A stretch of 64,000 nucleotides of DNA, taken from Triops longicaudatus. Taxonomy: Eukaryota > Arthropoda > Branchiopoda > Notostraca > Triopsidae. The notes beneath the pieces were generated by a model. It saw only the letters and a program-made list of their open reading frames with translations, ran no database searches and was not told the origin of the DNA. Both the position numbers and the translations under genes were made by a program. The stretch lies in assembly GCA_022885665.1 (NCBI GenBank), contig JAGQDJ010000063.1:62001-126000 (forward strand), written 5' to 3'. Positions 24,101 to 37,296 of this stretch are shown here, one piece after another. Within the stretch, counting starts at the first letter, position 1, and every line of letters starts with the position of its first letter.

Positions 24101-27100
24101 AGTAAGGAAAATGGAGGCTCTCGCGCGCTTACTTGAGGTTCGACGTATTTCTGCGACTTTTCTTGACCTTGCAGAAGCATTTGTAGCGCCACGGCAGCTT
24201 CGACTTTCACAGGCAAATCTCTGTCGGTTAAGAGAGCGCTCACGGTCAAGTGAACCGCTTGGGCCAACACGGGCTCTTGCTTGAATTTGATATTGCAGAA
24301 ATAGTGCAATACCCAACACGCCTACAAACATACCAAAATTAGTTTTCATCAGAAATCCAAACACATTAAGCTCTTGTATATAAAAGAAAATTGATTTCTA
24401 TCACTGTTTACACTCCATTTTCAACTATTAATCAGTACATTTCCTTCAACCCTTTGTTAAAGAAAGTTAATTTGGAAATTTAATTAGTATTTATTGGTAT
24501 AGTTCATACTAAGTATTACAAATCCTTTTCACACTGCTATTTCGCTAAACTAAGCAATACTCTCTTTTTTTAACAAATAGCGTCTTATTGATGTTTCACA
24601 GGTACTAAAAGTATTTTCAATAGATTTAAGCCTTACTCGTGCTCGTAAGTGGCCCAAAGGACTGGCAAACTCCGGGAACACGTATTGGCACAACAGCTGA
24701 TCCATCTGTTCTTTGTACAAGGCTTTCTTCAGCAAAATGTCTGCCAACGTCCCGACCTTTGCGTTCAAAAAATAAAATTATTATTTTTTACAAAAAATAA
24801 AAAAAATCATTAAAAACAATAATAAAAAAAACATAAAAAATCCAAACCATGTGCAAAGCCCCATCCTTTTGCCGGGGATCGGCTCCAGGTGCGGTCAAGA
24901 CTTGCATGAGGAAGTGCATCGTTTTCTGCAACATGTCTTTCCGCTTCTTACAGCATGTGTGTAACAAGGTTTGTGCTGCGGTGACGGGTGATACGAAATC
25001 CTCAAAGATATCTAAAAAAAAAAATTCACACTTTATATCTCTTTCGCATTATTAATTTCGTTCAAACGTGTAAAACTAAAAAGACACTCAAGTAAAAAAA
25101 TGCAAATTTTATGAGAAAATAACTAAATGACGAAATAACAAATTTTCTATTTAAAAAAGATCTGGAAAATCGAAATAAATTGAAATAATTGCAAAAAAAG
25201 TCAAAATGATGGCAAAGGTGCTGTTTCACAAAAATTTTACATATTTCGTCTATTCAGGATATTAATATTTTGGACGAATTTAGATTTGTTGTTTGAATTT
25301 TGATTTGTTTTACCGAATTTGACACGGATATACTCATGCGGATCAGTGTTCCACAATTCTTCATCGCTGTCTGAGTAGCACATAACGGGAAAGACAACTT
25401 CTTGAACGATGGCGTACATGTGCTGTTTCAGGAATTTCCAGCAGAAGGCGTGGCCGACACTAGAAAATAGAAAAACTGCATTACCTCTGCAATTCTGAAT
25501 TTGCTCCTTTTTCTTTTACTTTTCCATGTCTAATTATAAAAATCTAAGGACTGAAATCTTAAAATCTTGAACATTTTCTAAACTAAACACGAAAAAAAGT
25601 TTTCTTTTTCGAGCGATAAATACAGCCAAAGCTGAACAAAATATACAGGAATAGTGGAGATATATATAAAAATGAACGGCGTTAGTGTTACAAAAGCTCA
25701 TGAAAACAATACGACAGGCGAGATAACAAAAGAAGAATGGCAAAGAATCCAAATTTACGCTTGGTTAACGTAGTTCACGGTCTGTTGGAGCACTCGGGGC
25801 GAAATGTACTGCTTTTGTCGGTAACTGTCCAATACTTTGAGCATGACTTCCAAAATTCCCAAGGTAAACGTCTTCAAATACCAGTCCGCGAACTCTTTGT
25901 ACTCTTTGGTAACATTGCCAGGGCTTCCGTACCTGAAACGGAATTAAATCGAATTATTTTTTGCTTTTCTTTATTTTCTGCAACTATTCAGCGAAATTGT
26001 TTTTTTGTAACAAGTAATTTTGAATAAATTATGTTAAGTTTTTGCGCACTGAAAAACATGCGAGCAATTAATCAAACGAAAACTAAACGAGTAAATAGAA
26101 GTTATGCTAAAAAAAAATCATAATAAAAAATGAAACCTTTCAAAGATTCTGAAAAGAATGTGCATGGCCCATTTCTTGCATTTCCACTGCGGATGATCTG
26201 GGCGTTCTTCTTCGTCAATGGCCATGACGGACTCGCTGACTGGTCGGTCGCTGACTACGCGAACGACTTCCATCCATTGCGTGAAGACCGGTTTCGTTAA
26301 CAGTTCCAAAGGCAGCGAATACTAAAGAATTCCAAAACTCATTAATAATTCTTTTTATCAAATTCCTTGACGTTGCTTTCAAACAATTATTGTAACAATA
26401 CAACTAAATTACTACTTTTACATATATTTAATATATGTAAATACACTTAAGATTAATGAGTAAATTATGAGATTTTGTTACAAATATGTAAACCGGAGCT
26501 TTAAAAAAACGGTAATAACCTGGGTGAGAGCGTAGAAAATTTTCAAAATTTGTTTCTGCAAGAGCATGCTCGCGTCGGTCGAGTCATTAAGAAGCCTTAA
26601 CATGAGTTGGTGGATTAAGGGAAGCAAAAGATTCATGGCTTCGGTCAAAGGCGCGCGTTCTTCCACTTTTTTGTACTCGAAATTCTTCACCAACTGATAC
26701 AGACAGTACAAGGCGCCCATCCATGGCGCAGGATCCGGGCTTTGCAAGTAGATGCTGACTTTGTCTACAATCTGGGTCCATTTACCCGGGAAATCGTGTT
26801 TCACAATGTTATTCACGCAAACTGCCAACTGAACTCTGTCAAAACACAATAAACAAATCAATTTTGTTGTTAAACTCTTTTAAGTAGTCACTAAGCTATT
26901 CATTTTATTTATTTATATACTTTTTTTTATTCAAACGCATTCTACCTAACATATCCATAAGAAACTGGTATCACGGCATTGAGTTCCCCCATTGCGGCGT
27001 ACCAGTTTTTTATGAACATTTAGGGTAAATCCCGAAAACGCGCATTTTTGCTCAAAGTATACGAGTAAAGGTGACAGAAAATAGTCTCTGAGCCACCATA

Positions 27101-27557
27101 GGTCTCGTTTTTGTTGTTTATTACTTGATTAATTCGGGAGCATGAACAACGGCGTCGACAATCGCATCTCGGATCATTGCTCGATCCTGTTCGTGAATGT
27201 GAAAGATTAAGGGCTGGCCGGGCTCGGTTTCTCGTTCGTGCCAATTCTGGGATACCATGTTTTTAAGGTAAATCACACCTGAAGGGAGAAAGACCGCTTA
27301 ACACAAAATAAAATCTTTTCAACAATAACTTACCTGCTTGTCGCACAGGCATGTCTACATCGTTCATCATTACAACTTGGAGCAGCGTAGGCCCGAAGCC
27401 AATAATTTTATAGACCTACAGCGTAACAAGATTTAATTACTATCAATTTAAATAATATAATTATTTTTATTACCTGGGTAAGTTGATCTTCCGCTTGTTG
27501 ACGCTGGACAGGGTCAATGGTTCCTCTTAGCAATTCTATGAGCTTTCGCGTGTCCAT
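21110..27557 (-). CDS. Ipo7: Importin-7 (importin-beta family nuclear import receptor)
   Basis: Eighteen exons: 27557-27474, 27415-27334, 27278-27125, 26835-26520, 26321-26137, 25932-25759, 25459-25314, 25011-24848, 24756-24637, 24321-24133, 23765-23628, 23556-23370, 23257-23166, 22798-22667, 22604-22512, 22392-22166, 21956-21313, 21174-21110. The sum is 3192 bp with every phase consistent, for 1063 residues. The N-terminus MDTRKLIELLRGTIDPVQR matches importin-7/8. Further family landmarks are GVIYLKNMVSQNW, WKCKKWAMHILFRIFER, LRARACWVLHYFC and FDYFTDMMPALHNYV. An acidic Asp/Glu run precedes the conserved LADQRRAA segment. Importin-7 carries histone H1, ribosomal proteins and phosphorylated kinases or SMADs through the pore with Ran; the fly orthologue is moleskin. 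Confidence 0.96.
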
Positions 27558-28423
27558 GGTCAGACGGTATCCCGTAGTAGGGTCGGCTGCTTTTATAAAT
27601 TGTAGTTGCAGAAAGAATTTGGTACAAACTTGATCAAAATTTGGCAGCTAACCACGTGTTACGTACTAGAACCAGCCCAAGCCAGCTGAGCCGAAGGAAA
27701 AGAGGAAGAAAAATCTAGTAGGAGGTCCTTTCTACATGCCAAATTACCAAGCTCGTCAAGTAGTGGCGCTGGAAGCATTTGAGGGAGCCTGGATAGAGCG
27801 GCAAAGCAAAACGATTTATAACTATCGATCTCAAACATCAGATCGTCGCCATATTGGCCTCAGCAAGGGCTCTTTAGCGTATTCAGGCGCTGTTAGGGTC
27901 TTAAACAGCCAATAGCATCGGAGCAAAGAACGTTACTGCCTCCTTTCTGGTAAAACTCACGGTAACGGAACGTTGTAAATCAACCAAACGGCCAAAATGG
28001 CGAGCATGGAATACTTCGGCAATTGTTGCGAACCTTTAAGATTTCGAATAATGTAAAAACAATCTGTGTATTCTATCTTGTTTAATGTATTGGCTTCAAG
28101 AAATACAGTTCCTTTCTGAGAAACATGGGAAGCATTTTGAATAAATTTAGGAGAATATGGGACCCAAGAAAAGTCCCAAGTTCATTGTTGTCGTCACTTC
28201 CCGCATTGTCTGCGAACCAAATAAGGAGGCGGGGTAGGTGAGGGCGTAGGCATCCATTGTTGCGCACTTGTTCTGTGTTTTGTTGTGGACGTGTGTCCCT
28301 TTCTTAATGAGTTTACCACGCTCTATAGCCACTTATGGAGATTTTTTAAACAATTTCAGACACTTTGATCCCTATTTTTACTTACAAGAAGAGTATTAAG
28401 CTATCAACAATCAACTCACAAGA
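27558..28423. promoter_or_regulatory. Divergent upstream region Ipo7 / BTB-HMG gene
   Basis: 866 bp between opposite start codons. It includes YY1-like motifs at about 27848 (CGCCATATTGG) and about 27992 (AAAATGGCG), typical of broad promoters of ubiquitously expressed genes. No coding signal seen. Confidence 0.4.
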
Positions 28424-30999
28424 ATGGGAGGACCAGACGACGACGATCACCTACATCTGCAATGGAACCATCACTCTTCTACTTTAATTCAGGTTTCAAA
28501 ACTTTTCAGTTCAACCTAAAGACCTCTGTGAAAAAAGAAACGATAAATATTACCACGTTACCATTGTTGTTGCAGATGCTAAATGACCAACTTGCTTCGG
28601 GATCGTTGGTAGACGTGACCTTGTCATGCGACGGCCAGTTTTTACGAGCTCATAAATTAGTTTTATCCTCCTGCAGCCCCTACTTTCAAGTACTAAATAC
28701 ATTTCGCTAAAACGTAAAACTCATTTATTTGCTCCATAGAAAATGTTTCAAGATTTCCCGGACAAGCACCCAATTGTCATCTTAAAAGGCGTTAGCTTTA
28801 CTGACTTACGAACCATTGTTGATTATGCTTACACGGGACAAGCCAAAGTAATGAAACTTTCTTTAAAGCCTGCCTCTTTCTGTTCAACCTGATTATGCGA
28901 TCGACTCCCGTTAATCGAGACATTTATTTCCTGTAAAGCTTGTGTAGCGTATCAATAGTAGAAAAACATCCGGTTAACCGAAGTCTTTCATATAATAAGA
29001 GCTATGAGATTATAATAGGGGAATAGCCCAAAGAAGATAAATGCCATTTAGAATTTTATTATTAGGTGCACATGGACAATCTGCCGAAACTACTTAGTGC
29101 AGCTGAAACTTTGCAAATCAAGGGTCTCATCGAAATCAAAAGTCACGAAGACGCTTCCAAAGGTGCTTCACCCAGAGAAGATGCACTGTCAAGACCCAAA
29201 AAGCGGATAAGAGAGCGACCAGCAAAACGACCAACTGCCAAAGCTGTATTTCCACCTTTCATCCCTAATAGATCACACACTATTACACTCTAGCTTATTT
29301 ATAATACATTAAGAGGCATAATGCTGATATTTCTTATTGTAATTTTTCAGCGTCGTACGCAAACGCCTGTACAGTCGAACAGAGTACCAGTTGAACCCAG
29401 TTCCCAGCCTCGGTTAAGCGAAAGCCAGGAAGAAGAAGCGCCAAGTCGTCCCGTGCCAATTACTGCCCCCGCAGGCGTCAAAGTCAAAGCTGAGTTGCCT
29501 GACGTAACGTCTGAAGAAAGCGAGGCTAAGCATGACGGTAAACCTGACAGTGCAAGTAGCTCTGAAGACGAAGAACCCCGGCTCATGATCGATGTGGTAA
29601 TTTTTTTAACTCTTTATATAAATCTTCCGTTGGAAACGCTTTTCTTGAAAACTAACAAAAAAGGTCAATAAATAAGAAATAGTTTGAGAAAGAATTGAAA
29701 TGAAAATAATCAATATTTTTCGCATCTAGGCCGAAGATGAGGAAGAACATCACAATTCTACACCAAGTAAGGAAAAAGGCATTCCTAGTTTAGTTCCGTA
29801 TATGTCATAAAGGTAGCTTTTGATACGCCCGAAAGGTGAAATGGATATGAGAGTATTGGTCCATTTGGGCTGCATTGTACAAAGAGGTGTTAGTAAGTGA
29901 AAGTGAAAAAAGACCCGGTAAACCATCCTCACGAGAGTACGAACCGTAAGCAGGGCTCAGACAACCGTTTTTCCGTTCATACAACAAACTTGCGAGTTAG
30001 ATGTAGAACATTCACAAAGGCGAAGGAAATTTGTTGTAACAATTCTGCAAAGGAAACGAATGCATGTTTGCAATACTCTAGCATGTTTTAAAAACCATTA
30101 TCAATGCATTTTAATGTCTGTTTTGTTAACTATAAGTGAGCACAAGAAGAGCCCAATCCACATTGGCAGAAAAAATGTTACATTCTACGGAGGATATATC
30201 TTTTAGTCACAAAAGTGCATTTACTGAGAGAATTGAATCCGATAATTAAATTATCCATATTATGGGTTTGTTCTTCATATCTTATTACTGATATTCATGT
30301 TTCTGTGTATTGATCTTGTGCAAATCAGCGAAATGTGCGAAACGTTCGAAGCGAGATCAGCGCCATCTATCCAGCGCAGATGGAATTCACATACAAGAGC
30401 AGTTGCATTACAGCGCCGCAGAGCCATTTGGCATGCACCTGGATCATGCACTAGATTCAGGGCCCGAAGCTGACACCGAGCCTGATCGAGAGTCTACCAC
30501 CGGCCGCCAGAGGCGCTCAGGCGGCGTGGAGAAGATTCCGCGTCCCCGTAACGCTTTTATGGTTTTCGGCAACCTATGGCGTCCAAAACTGCGCGAGCAG
30601 AACCCAGGCGAGACCAACACGCAAATCAGCATCAAGTTGGGCAACATGTGGCACGACATGCCGGAAAACGAAAAGAAAGTGTACTACGACATGTCCCGTG
30701 CCGAAGCCGAGGCCCATAAGGAGAAGTACCCGAATTATATCTACAGCCCGAAAGAAGCTCGCGAGAACAAGAAAAATCGTACTAAATATAAGCGACACAA
30801 GGATCAGCCATTGGTGCTGGCCAAAGAACCGCCGGTGCCGAAATTGCTGTTGCCCAAACTGCTGTTGAAGCTACCGACCTCTGGTGCGGCGAGAAGGATG
30901 GAGAACGAGAGCTCTCCAGGAGCGGCCGGTGGGGGCGTTGATGCGCTGTCTTTAGTCAATGTAGTAATGCCAGATGACGCTAGATCCGAAGAAGCTTAA
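28424..30999 (+). CDS. BTB/POZ plus HMG-box transcription regulator
   Basis: Seven exons: 28424-28492, 28576-28689, 28740-28847, 29066-29245, 29351-29596, 29730-29766, 30329-30999, giving 474 residues. The N-terminus is a BAB-type BTB domain: LHLQWNHHSSTLIQ, then LVDVTLSCDGQFLRAHKLVL, SSCSPYFQ and AETLQIKG. A basic and acidic linker with a possible AVKxE-type sumoylation site (VKVKAELPD) follows. The last exon encodes an HMG box of the MATA type (about 321-395), PRPRNAFMVFGNLW to KYPNYIYSPKEAR. The BTB domain dimerises and recruits partners; the HMG box should bind DNA. The donor of exon 4 (GCT before GTATTT) is the least certain, and alternative C-terminal exons are common in this class. Confidence 0.85.
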
Positions 31000-31963
31000 G
31001 TTGCGCAAGAAAATTAGATTTTTTAAAGATTGAGACAACTAAAACCCTGTAGGGGAAAATTGTGTTAAAGATCAGTTTAGGAGATTAGATAATTAAATGA
31101 AGCATAGTTTTAACATAACAGATTAAGAAAATCTACAATCCCCCTAACCAAGTAATTTTTCTAAAGCAATCTATCGCATTTCGTAGCCAGATTTGTATAG
31201 CTGATTCAAAGGATTTGAAGAAATACAAAGATAAATACGTTGTAAAGGATTTATTGGAAACGACTAAATTGAAAACGGTAATAACCTTCTGCCTTCAATT
31301 GCATGCGATGTTAAAAATAACCCAGCGAACTCCAACCCTATTCCCGTGTTATAGGGCTTGAGCTTCTCGCGGTCAGGAAAGTCGCGCGAAAAGAAAACGT
31401 GTTAAGACGCGCAATAATGAAAAGCAGAAAAAGTTTTAAGGCTAAATTTCCTCGTTCTGTTCTTTTCTTTCATTTTTTATTGAAAAAATTGAAGTCTTGT
31501 TAAAAAAATGAAGTGTTTTGGTACGTTCCAGATTGCCATTTATTTATTTTTTCCAAATTGGATGAAATAGACAAGAAACATACTTTTTCTCCCAAAAAAT
31601 TGTGTCACAAAAATTCCAGTTTATTTAATTCATTTTGTATTATTAAACTCCCGGGGCATTACTCAGGTTTATATTGTACATCACTTTTCACCACCATTTC
31701 CTTTACTTGCAGTTTCACTCATGACTTGGAGAAACTTTTAAAAGCATTCACAACTACGCACTCTATCCCGGCAAAAATAATTAATATTACTCATTAATAT
31801 AACTCTTTTGCAATCTTAAACAACAAACTAAGGGATTTTTTTTGAAAACTGGGCGTGGTTAAGAGTTGTAGTTAACGACTTCCAAACTACGCACACAGGA
31901 AAAAAGGACGTAACGTAACATAAGGTACGCAAAAAAAGGAGAATAAATGCATTTAATAAAGTT
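31000..31963. other. Convergent 3' region, no gene seen
   Basis: 964 bp of AT-rich DNA with 3' UTR of the BTB-HMG gene on the left and of FHIP on the right. No protein-like ORF. Confidence 0.5.
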
Positions 31964-34900
31964 TCATCTAATAAGTTCTGCGGAAGAAATAACGGGTTTG
32001 GGAGCCACGGCGTGTTCCAGACACAAAGCTGCCAATTCGTAAAGCCACGCCTCCAGCAAGACCGCGCACTCCGCCACATGGCGGGCAATCGGGTCATAAC
32101 TGGCGGCGCTGGTGGCGGACGAAGTACGAGAACGAGATCCACTGCTACTTTCATCGGAATTACCTCTACTGGGTACATACCTATTTTCAAAAACAGTATT
32201 AATTTCTAAATACCAAGTTTCCATATTACTAAAAACGAAAAGTAGAAAATAAGTAACTAGTATGTAGTTCATTATCTCGACACTAGATGACGCTAGTGCC
32301 ATAACTTAATACCCTCAGGCTACTTTATAAATATTACCATCGTCAACGTACTTAACGTAGGCAACGTGTTATTATTAACCAATTTCTATTGCAGACAACG
32401 TACCGAAAACCGGAATTGTTAGGTAAACCTTCTACTACGCTTTCAGTGCTATCACCCTCGATGTCTCTCGACTCACTACCAGGATTAAGCGTTCGTTTGA
32501 ACATGGACGTCAAAGCTGCCGAAATACTTCGTTTCTTTCCTTCACCTACAATGGAGAACATTATCAAAAATACTTTTAATAAACTCTACTGTTCAGAATA
32601 CGAATTGCACTCAAGTTACGAATGCCATAAAAAATTAGGATATATGGAAAATAATTTCTAAGAAATCTGCAAGAATCAAGCGTATACTTCTCTTTAAGCG
32701 CGTATCAGGACTGAATTCCATTGCAGTTTTGCCATTGGGTAATGGCTTCCTGGGCACGCCCACCAACTCTTGCCTAGCGGTGTTTAGCAACGCTTTGGGG
32801 TTATCGATTGCAAGCAGAACGCTATCTATACGCTGCTTTAGCCAACTCAACGCCTGCAACCACGCAAAACCAACGAAATTAGCCTTGTTTAACTACTATA
32901 CTCTTGAACGTTCGATGTCCCTATCACTATACGTAAACAACCATTTTCCCGTCAAAAGTGGCGTCACGGCCTTTCAAGATGGCGGCGCAGCACAAGATGC
33001 TTTACGTACTTGAGCCAGGGAAGGTACTTCAGGGTGCAAAACCAGGAAAGGATTCAACAAATACGACTTCAACAATGGCTGAGGGTACGACGCTAACTTG
33101 CTCAGCACGCTACACAACGCAATATTAACTGGGATGCTATTGTTGAGCCAGCCTTCTAACCCACGCACGCACAACTCCAAAAACGGACCTATGAATCGAA
33201 ATTATAAAACACTAAAATACATACAAAACTTTTAAACTGCATGAATCAAAACACTTCAGGTTATTACGCAAACACTATAACAAATAGCAAATACGAAGAC
33301 GCAGATGAACACACGCCAAAAACTGTAAATAAATATAAATAAAAAAAAAAAATTCGTGGTATGCAACGTACCAACGCAAGGCTCTTCGCTGACGGGAGGC
33401 AAATCTTCCGGCAGTAACGACTCTTCTTTGATCATGGAGGACGGTTCATTGCTACTTGAATAATTATCATCTTCGTGCATCATGGACCAGAACTCCAAAT
33501 CGTGCTGAAATTCCGACTGGTACAGCTCTGCCGGCTCGTACTGAGCGTACAGATCCATCGAGGACGACGATCGCATCCAGTTCAAGCTATCATACCCGCT
33601 ACTTTCGCCCGACGGCGACGCGAGATCCATTTCGGCCAAAATCTCCTCCAATTCCTCCATCAATTCTGTAAACTCGCTCCGTTCTTCCGTATGGAGCTTA
33701 AATTCCGGCTTCATCAGCGCCCTTTCTTCACTCTCTCTCTTCTCCTCGTCCATTTTTTCGATTTCTATCCTTGAAACTGGCGCGGTCGCCTCGGGCAACG
33801 CGCTTTTAGCGTTCTCTACCGACCTGGTCCGCAAACTCGCTTCCACGCCATCTGGTGGCTCTTTTATCGTCTTCCGGACGCTAACCATGCCTCCGTCGTA
33901 TTTGTACTCCCAGCCATCGCAGGACGTTAGCGACCGCTTCACTTGTGTCCTCGCTTCTTTTAAATGCTTGCGGAAGCGTTTGCGCAGCTCTTGCGCGTCT
34001 GAACTCGACCGCAGCGCCACTGCGGGCGTACTTTCATTAAACTCGGTTTCTTCGAAAGCTAATCGCGCATCTTTGAAGACGTGCGACTCGGCGTCGAAGC
34101 TGTCTTGCGACCAGGCGCGTAATCGCGGACTATCGGCTACGGTTCGCGGAAGATCAGTCTTTTCGTTTAGCTGACATGCTTGTGGGATTAAAGACAGGTA
34201 GTACGAGGCCCAAAAACCGTGAGTGTCGGTTAGCTGGACGCTGACAGCGCGTTGTGAGAGCAGCAAATGACTCCCTGGCAGTAAATGCTTGAAGACCAGC
34301 TCCAGTAACACATCTTCGCAGTGAAGTTCCAGTAACGTGTTAAAAAGACTCAACGTGGCTAAACGAAGCTGCGGAAAATTAAAGAAAAACAACTTATTTA
34401 TTTTTACTAAAAAAAAAAAAAAATATGGTTATTCCTCTACATACGCATTTCATTTGTTGCATTAAATATCGGATCGAATAAAAAAGCGTGAAAAGGAAAA
34501 AAACGAGCCAATAGAAATGGTCAATTTGACATCTTTCCCATTGTGTAAATGTAAATTCGCGTAAAAGGAGGAATTAATGCAACAGAGATGTGTTTGAAGC
34601 TTACTTTTGCAGTAGCATTTAGTCGTTGTACTAGAGTATCCATAACAGCGACGTTTTCGTACTTTTGCGTGAGCAAGAAACGGATAAAAGTTCCCAATAA
34701 AGCGCGTTGTTCGATTCTTTTCATGCATAAATGTAAGTAGCAAGTGGCAGCCACGATTTCTTCCGAAGTATTCTGAAATATAAAAAAGAAAATTAAAATT
34801 AAAAGTGAAATCAAAATAAAAACGACGACAAACAAGAAAAAATAACACTATAGTAAAAGGTTATTATTTTTAGAATAATCTGAACTAAATAAACCAATAA

Positions 34901-36925
34901 AGTTCTTATTTACTTAGAAAGAAAGAAAAATTAAATACAAATAAGAGAACGAAATGAAACCGAAAAATAAATTGAATAAAAAAAGGTAAATCATACATAA
35001 ATGTAAAAAAAAATCTTGCGAATCTTGAAAATCAGGAATTTAAAAGGAAACGAAGTTTTACTTGATGCAAGGCGGGGCCAATGACCGGGACAAGAAAACC
35101 TTGTTCGACGTACTCCAATAACTGGCCTTTGACCTCGTCGGGAGCACATTGCAAAACGGCATCACAGAATTCCAACGAAGCTACGAAAGCAGAGAGCTCA
35201 GGGACGTTATTAGCGTCTTCCAGCGTGAGATAACCTTTGCACGTAATCTGCCGCGGAAGACGGGCAGGCAAACGCGAGTAAAGTCCACTTAAACCCGTCG
35301 CAACGACCTTGAAACACCAAAGCCAGAACATAAAAACACTTAATAAATTCGAGCTAAAATTCGCCTAAGGATTTAATAAAAAAATTCCTTATTTTCCAGA
35401 CCTTTAAGTTAGTCATTCCAGAAATGTAAGATAAAGAATTAAACTAACAATTAGCTTAATAATAGCTTACACAATCTCAACGACTAAATTAACTAAAACA
35501 ATTGAGGAAGTTAAGTATATAACAAAAGTAAATGACTTAAATAGTTAAATTAACTTAAAATAAATTAATTGAATAGCTACCTAACTCAAATAATTAACCA
35601 AATACTAAACTAAATAAATCAATGAACGAAAATACTTAAATTAGCTTAAAAATGGATGTAAAACTAAAATAACTTAAAAAATTAGCAGAAAAATATGATT
35701 CAAAACATAAGCAAAAGCTTATTACGGGACAGAAATCGGAATGTTGAGCAATATAGGCGCCAATGGCGGGCTTTTCTTTCGCCAGGCTCATGCACAGCTT
35801 CAGGGCATTGCGGGCTTGGTCGCCCACGCCGTTTTCCTGATGAGCGTAAGGCACTAGGAGCGAAAACAAGGTAAACGACGAAGGTTGCGGCTCCGCTTTA
35901 GCCGAGCCAGGTTGGAAAAAGTGGGCCAGCAGACTCGGATCGCGGGTTAGCAGCTTGCAAAGGTGGTGCAGCAGGTGAATTAAGGCTTTTTCGCACTCAA
36001 AGGGCAAACACAAGCTTTTGCAGGTCTCTAGTAGCGACTGAAGCGGTAGCAAGACCGGCGATTGGGACAAAATCGCGCTGTCTTGGTCTTCGCGCCCGTT
36101 TCCGCTCGCAGCCGTTAATATTTTGGCATACCACGTGAGTAAATCTTGCAAGATAGAGGCTGTGAACTCTCCTGCTGTCGAAGACCACGCGAAAAGCTGT
36201 TGGAAATCAATGTTAAATTAGTTGCAAATTTATTTAACGAGTTTTAGCCAATTTTTAAAAGAAAAACGCATCGTTTTACTTGCTGAAGGATACTCGCACT
36301 CAGAAAAACATCTAAGCAGGCCGTGGAGGAAGTTTCGGTACTACCAAATTGGAATTCTTCGACTAATAGGCCTATTAATTGCTCAACGTGATTGTGGACG
36401 ATATCGACATCATCTGCACTTGGCACGGAACCCTGAAATGGACGAAATGCTCTCTTAATAAACTGAAAGTTGATGCGCAGCTAATTTGGTTATTGTAATT
36501 CATTATTTGATTTCTTTTAGTTCTACATTTGAATTTATTTATTTATTTTTCGCGCGTATTTGAAATAGTTTAATTACAGTTTATTTAGTTTAGATAATTT
36601 GAATCATTGTTTGAATCAGGCATTTTAGGCGATTATGTAGTTTTATCTTTTATATTAAAAAAAATATTTAATACATATTTTGTATAGTTTTTCATTCGTT
36701 ATTTTCAAAACTTTACTGCGTTGAGTTGTACTGTTTTGATTTTTATAATTAATAAGTTATTTTTACCTGTGTTCGCGTGATAACTTCTTGCGCAGACTGC
36801 CAATGTCTACAGAAAGTTTCAAAACAAACAGCAGCGGTTTCGGCCGCGGCGACTGGAGTTGGCAAAACAGGTCCTGTGCGTGCAAAACTGCTTCTTAACG
36901 CCGAATTTCTCTTCAGCCAGTTCAT
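31964..36925 (-). CDS. FHIP: FTS and Hook-interacting protein (FHIP family)
   Basis: Ten exons: 36925-36767, 36432-36280, 36196-35726, 35307-35062, 34772-34605, 34368-33372, 33188-33010, 32853-32688, 32545-32404, 32180-31964, 965 residues with all phases consistent. The N-terminus MNWLKRNSAL and the following HWQSAQEVI and VEQLIGLLVEE segments are FHIP-like. The central helical-repeat region includes LTWYAKIL, FLVPVIGPALHQ and EIVAATCYLHLCMKRI. The large sixth exon adds an acidic, Ser-rich variable region. The C-terminus ends in ECAVLLEAWLYELAALCLEHAV, the conserved tail of the family. FHIP joins AKTIP/FTS and Hook proteins to attach early endosomes and other cargo to dynein. The start has no in-frame alternative upstream in its exon. 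Confidence 0.9.
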
Positions 36926-37296
36926 ACTTAAGGCTTAAATGCGTAAAACAATGCCAAAATTGCGATTTTTGCCGTGGGTTTGCGTTCTAAGCCATTCAAA
37001 TTCACACCGACATAAGAATATTTACATCTGTCATGACTGGTCGAGCATTACTGACCCCGCCTTCCTATCGCTATCCGTGTTCCTGGGCAGGACCCTTTTT
37101 CCTTAACAATAAACTTCCTTAAAATGTTAAATTCTGTCCACAGTATTAAAATGGTTACTACATGGACTAGAATTAGTAGTTGAGGGAAAGTACGCTGTCA
37201 CTCCGAAAAGCTGTATCCCGCTCGCCAGTGATCAGTTCGCGGTTGACGATTGCAAGCTTCGTGATTCGCTCTTAAGTCACTCACTAGTAAACACAA
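36926..37296. promoter_or_regulatory. Compact divergent promoter FHIP/mRpS30
   Basis: Only 371 bp separate the opposite start codons, so both promoters and leaders lie here and are probably shared. No clear TATA box. Confidence 0.5.
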
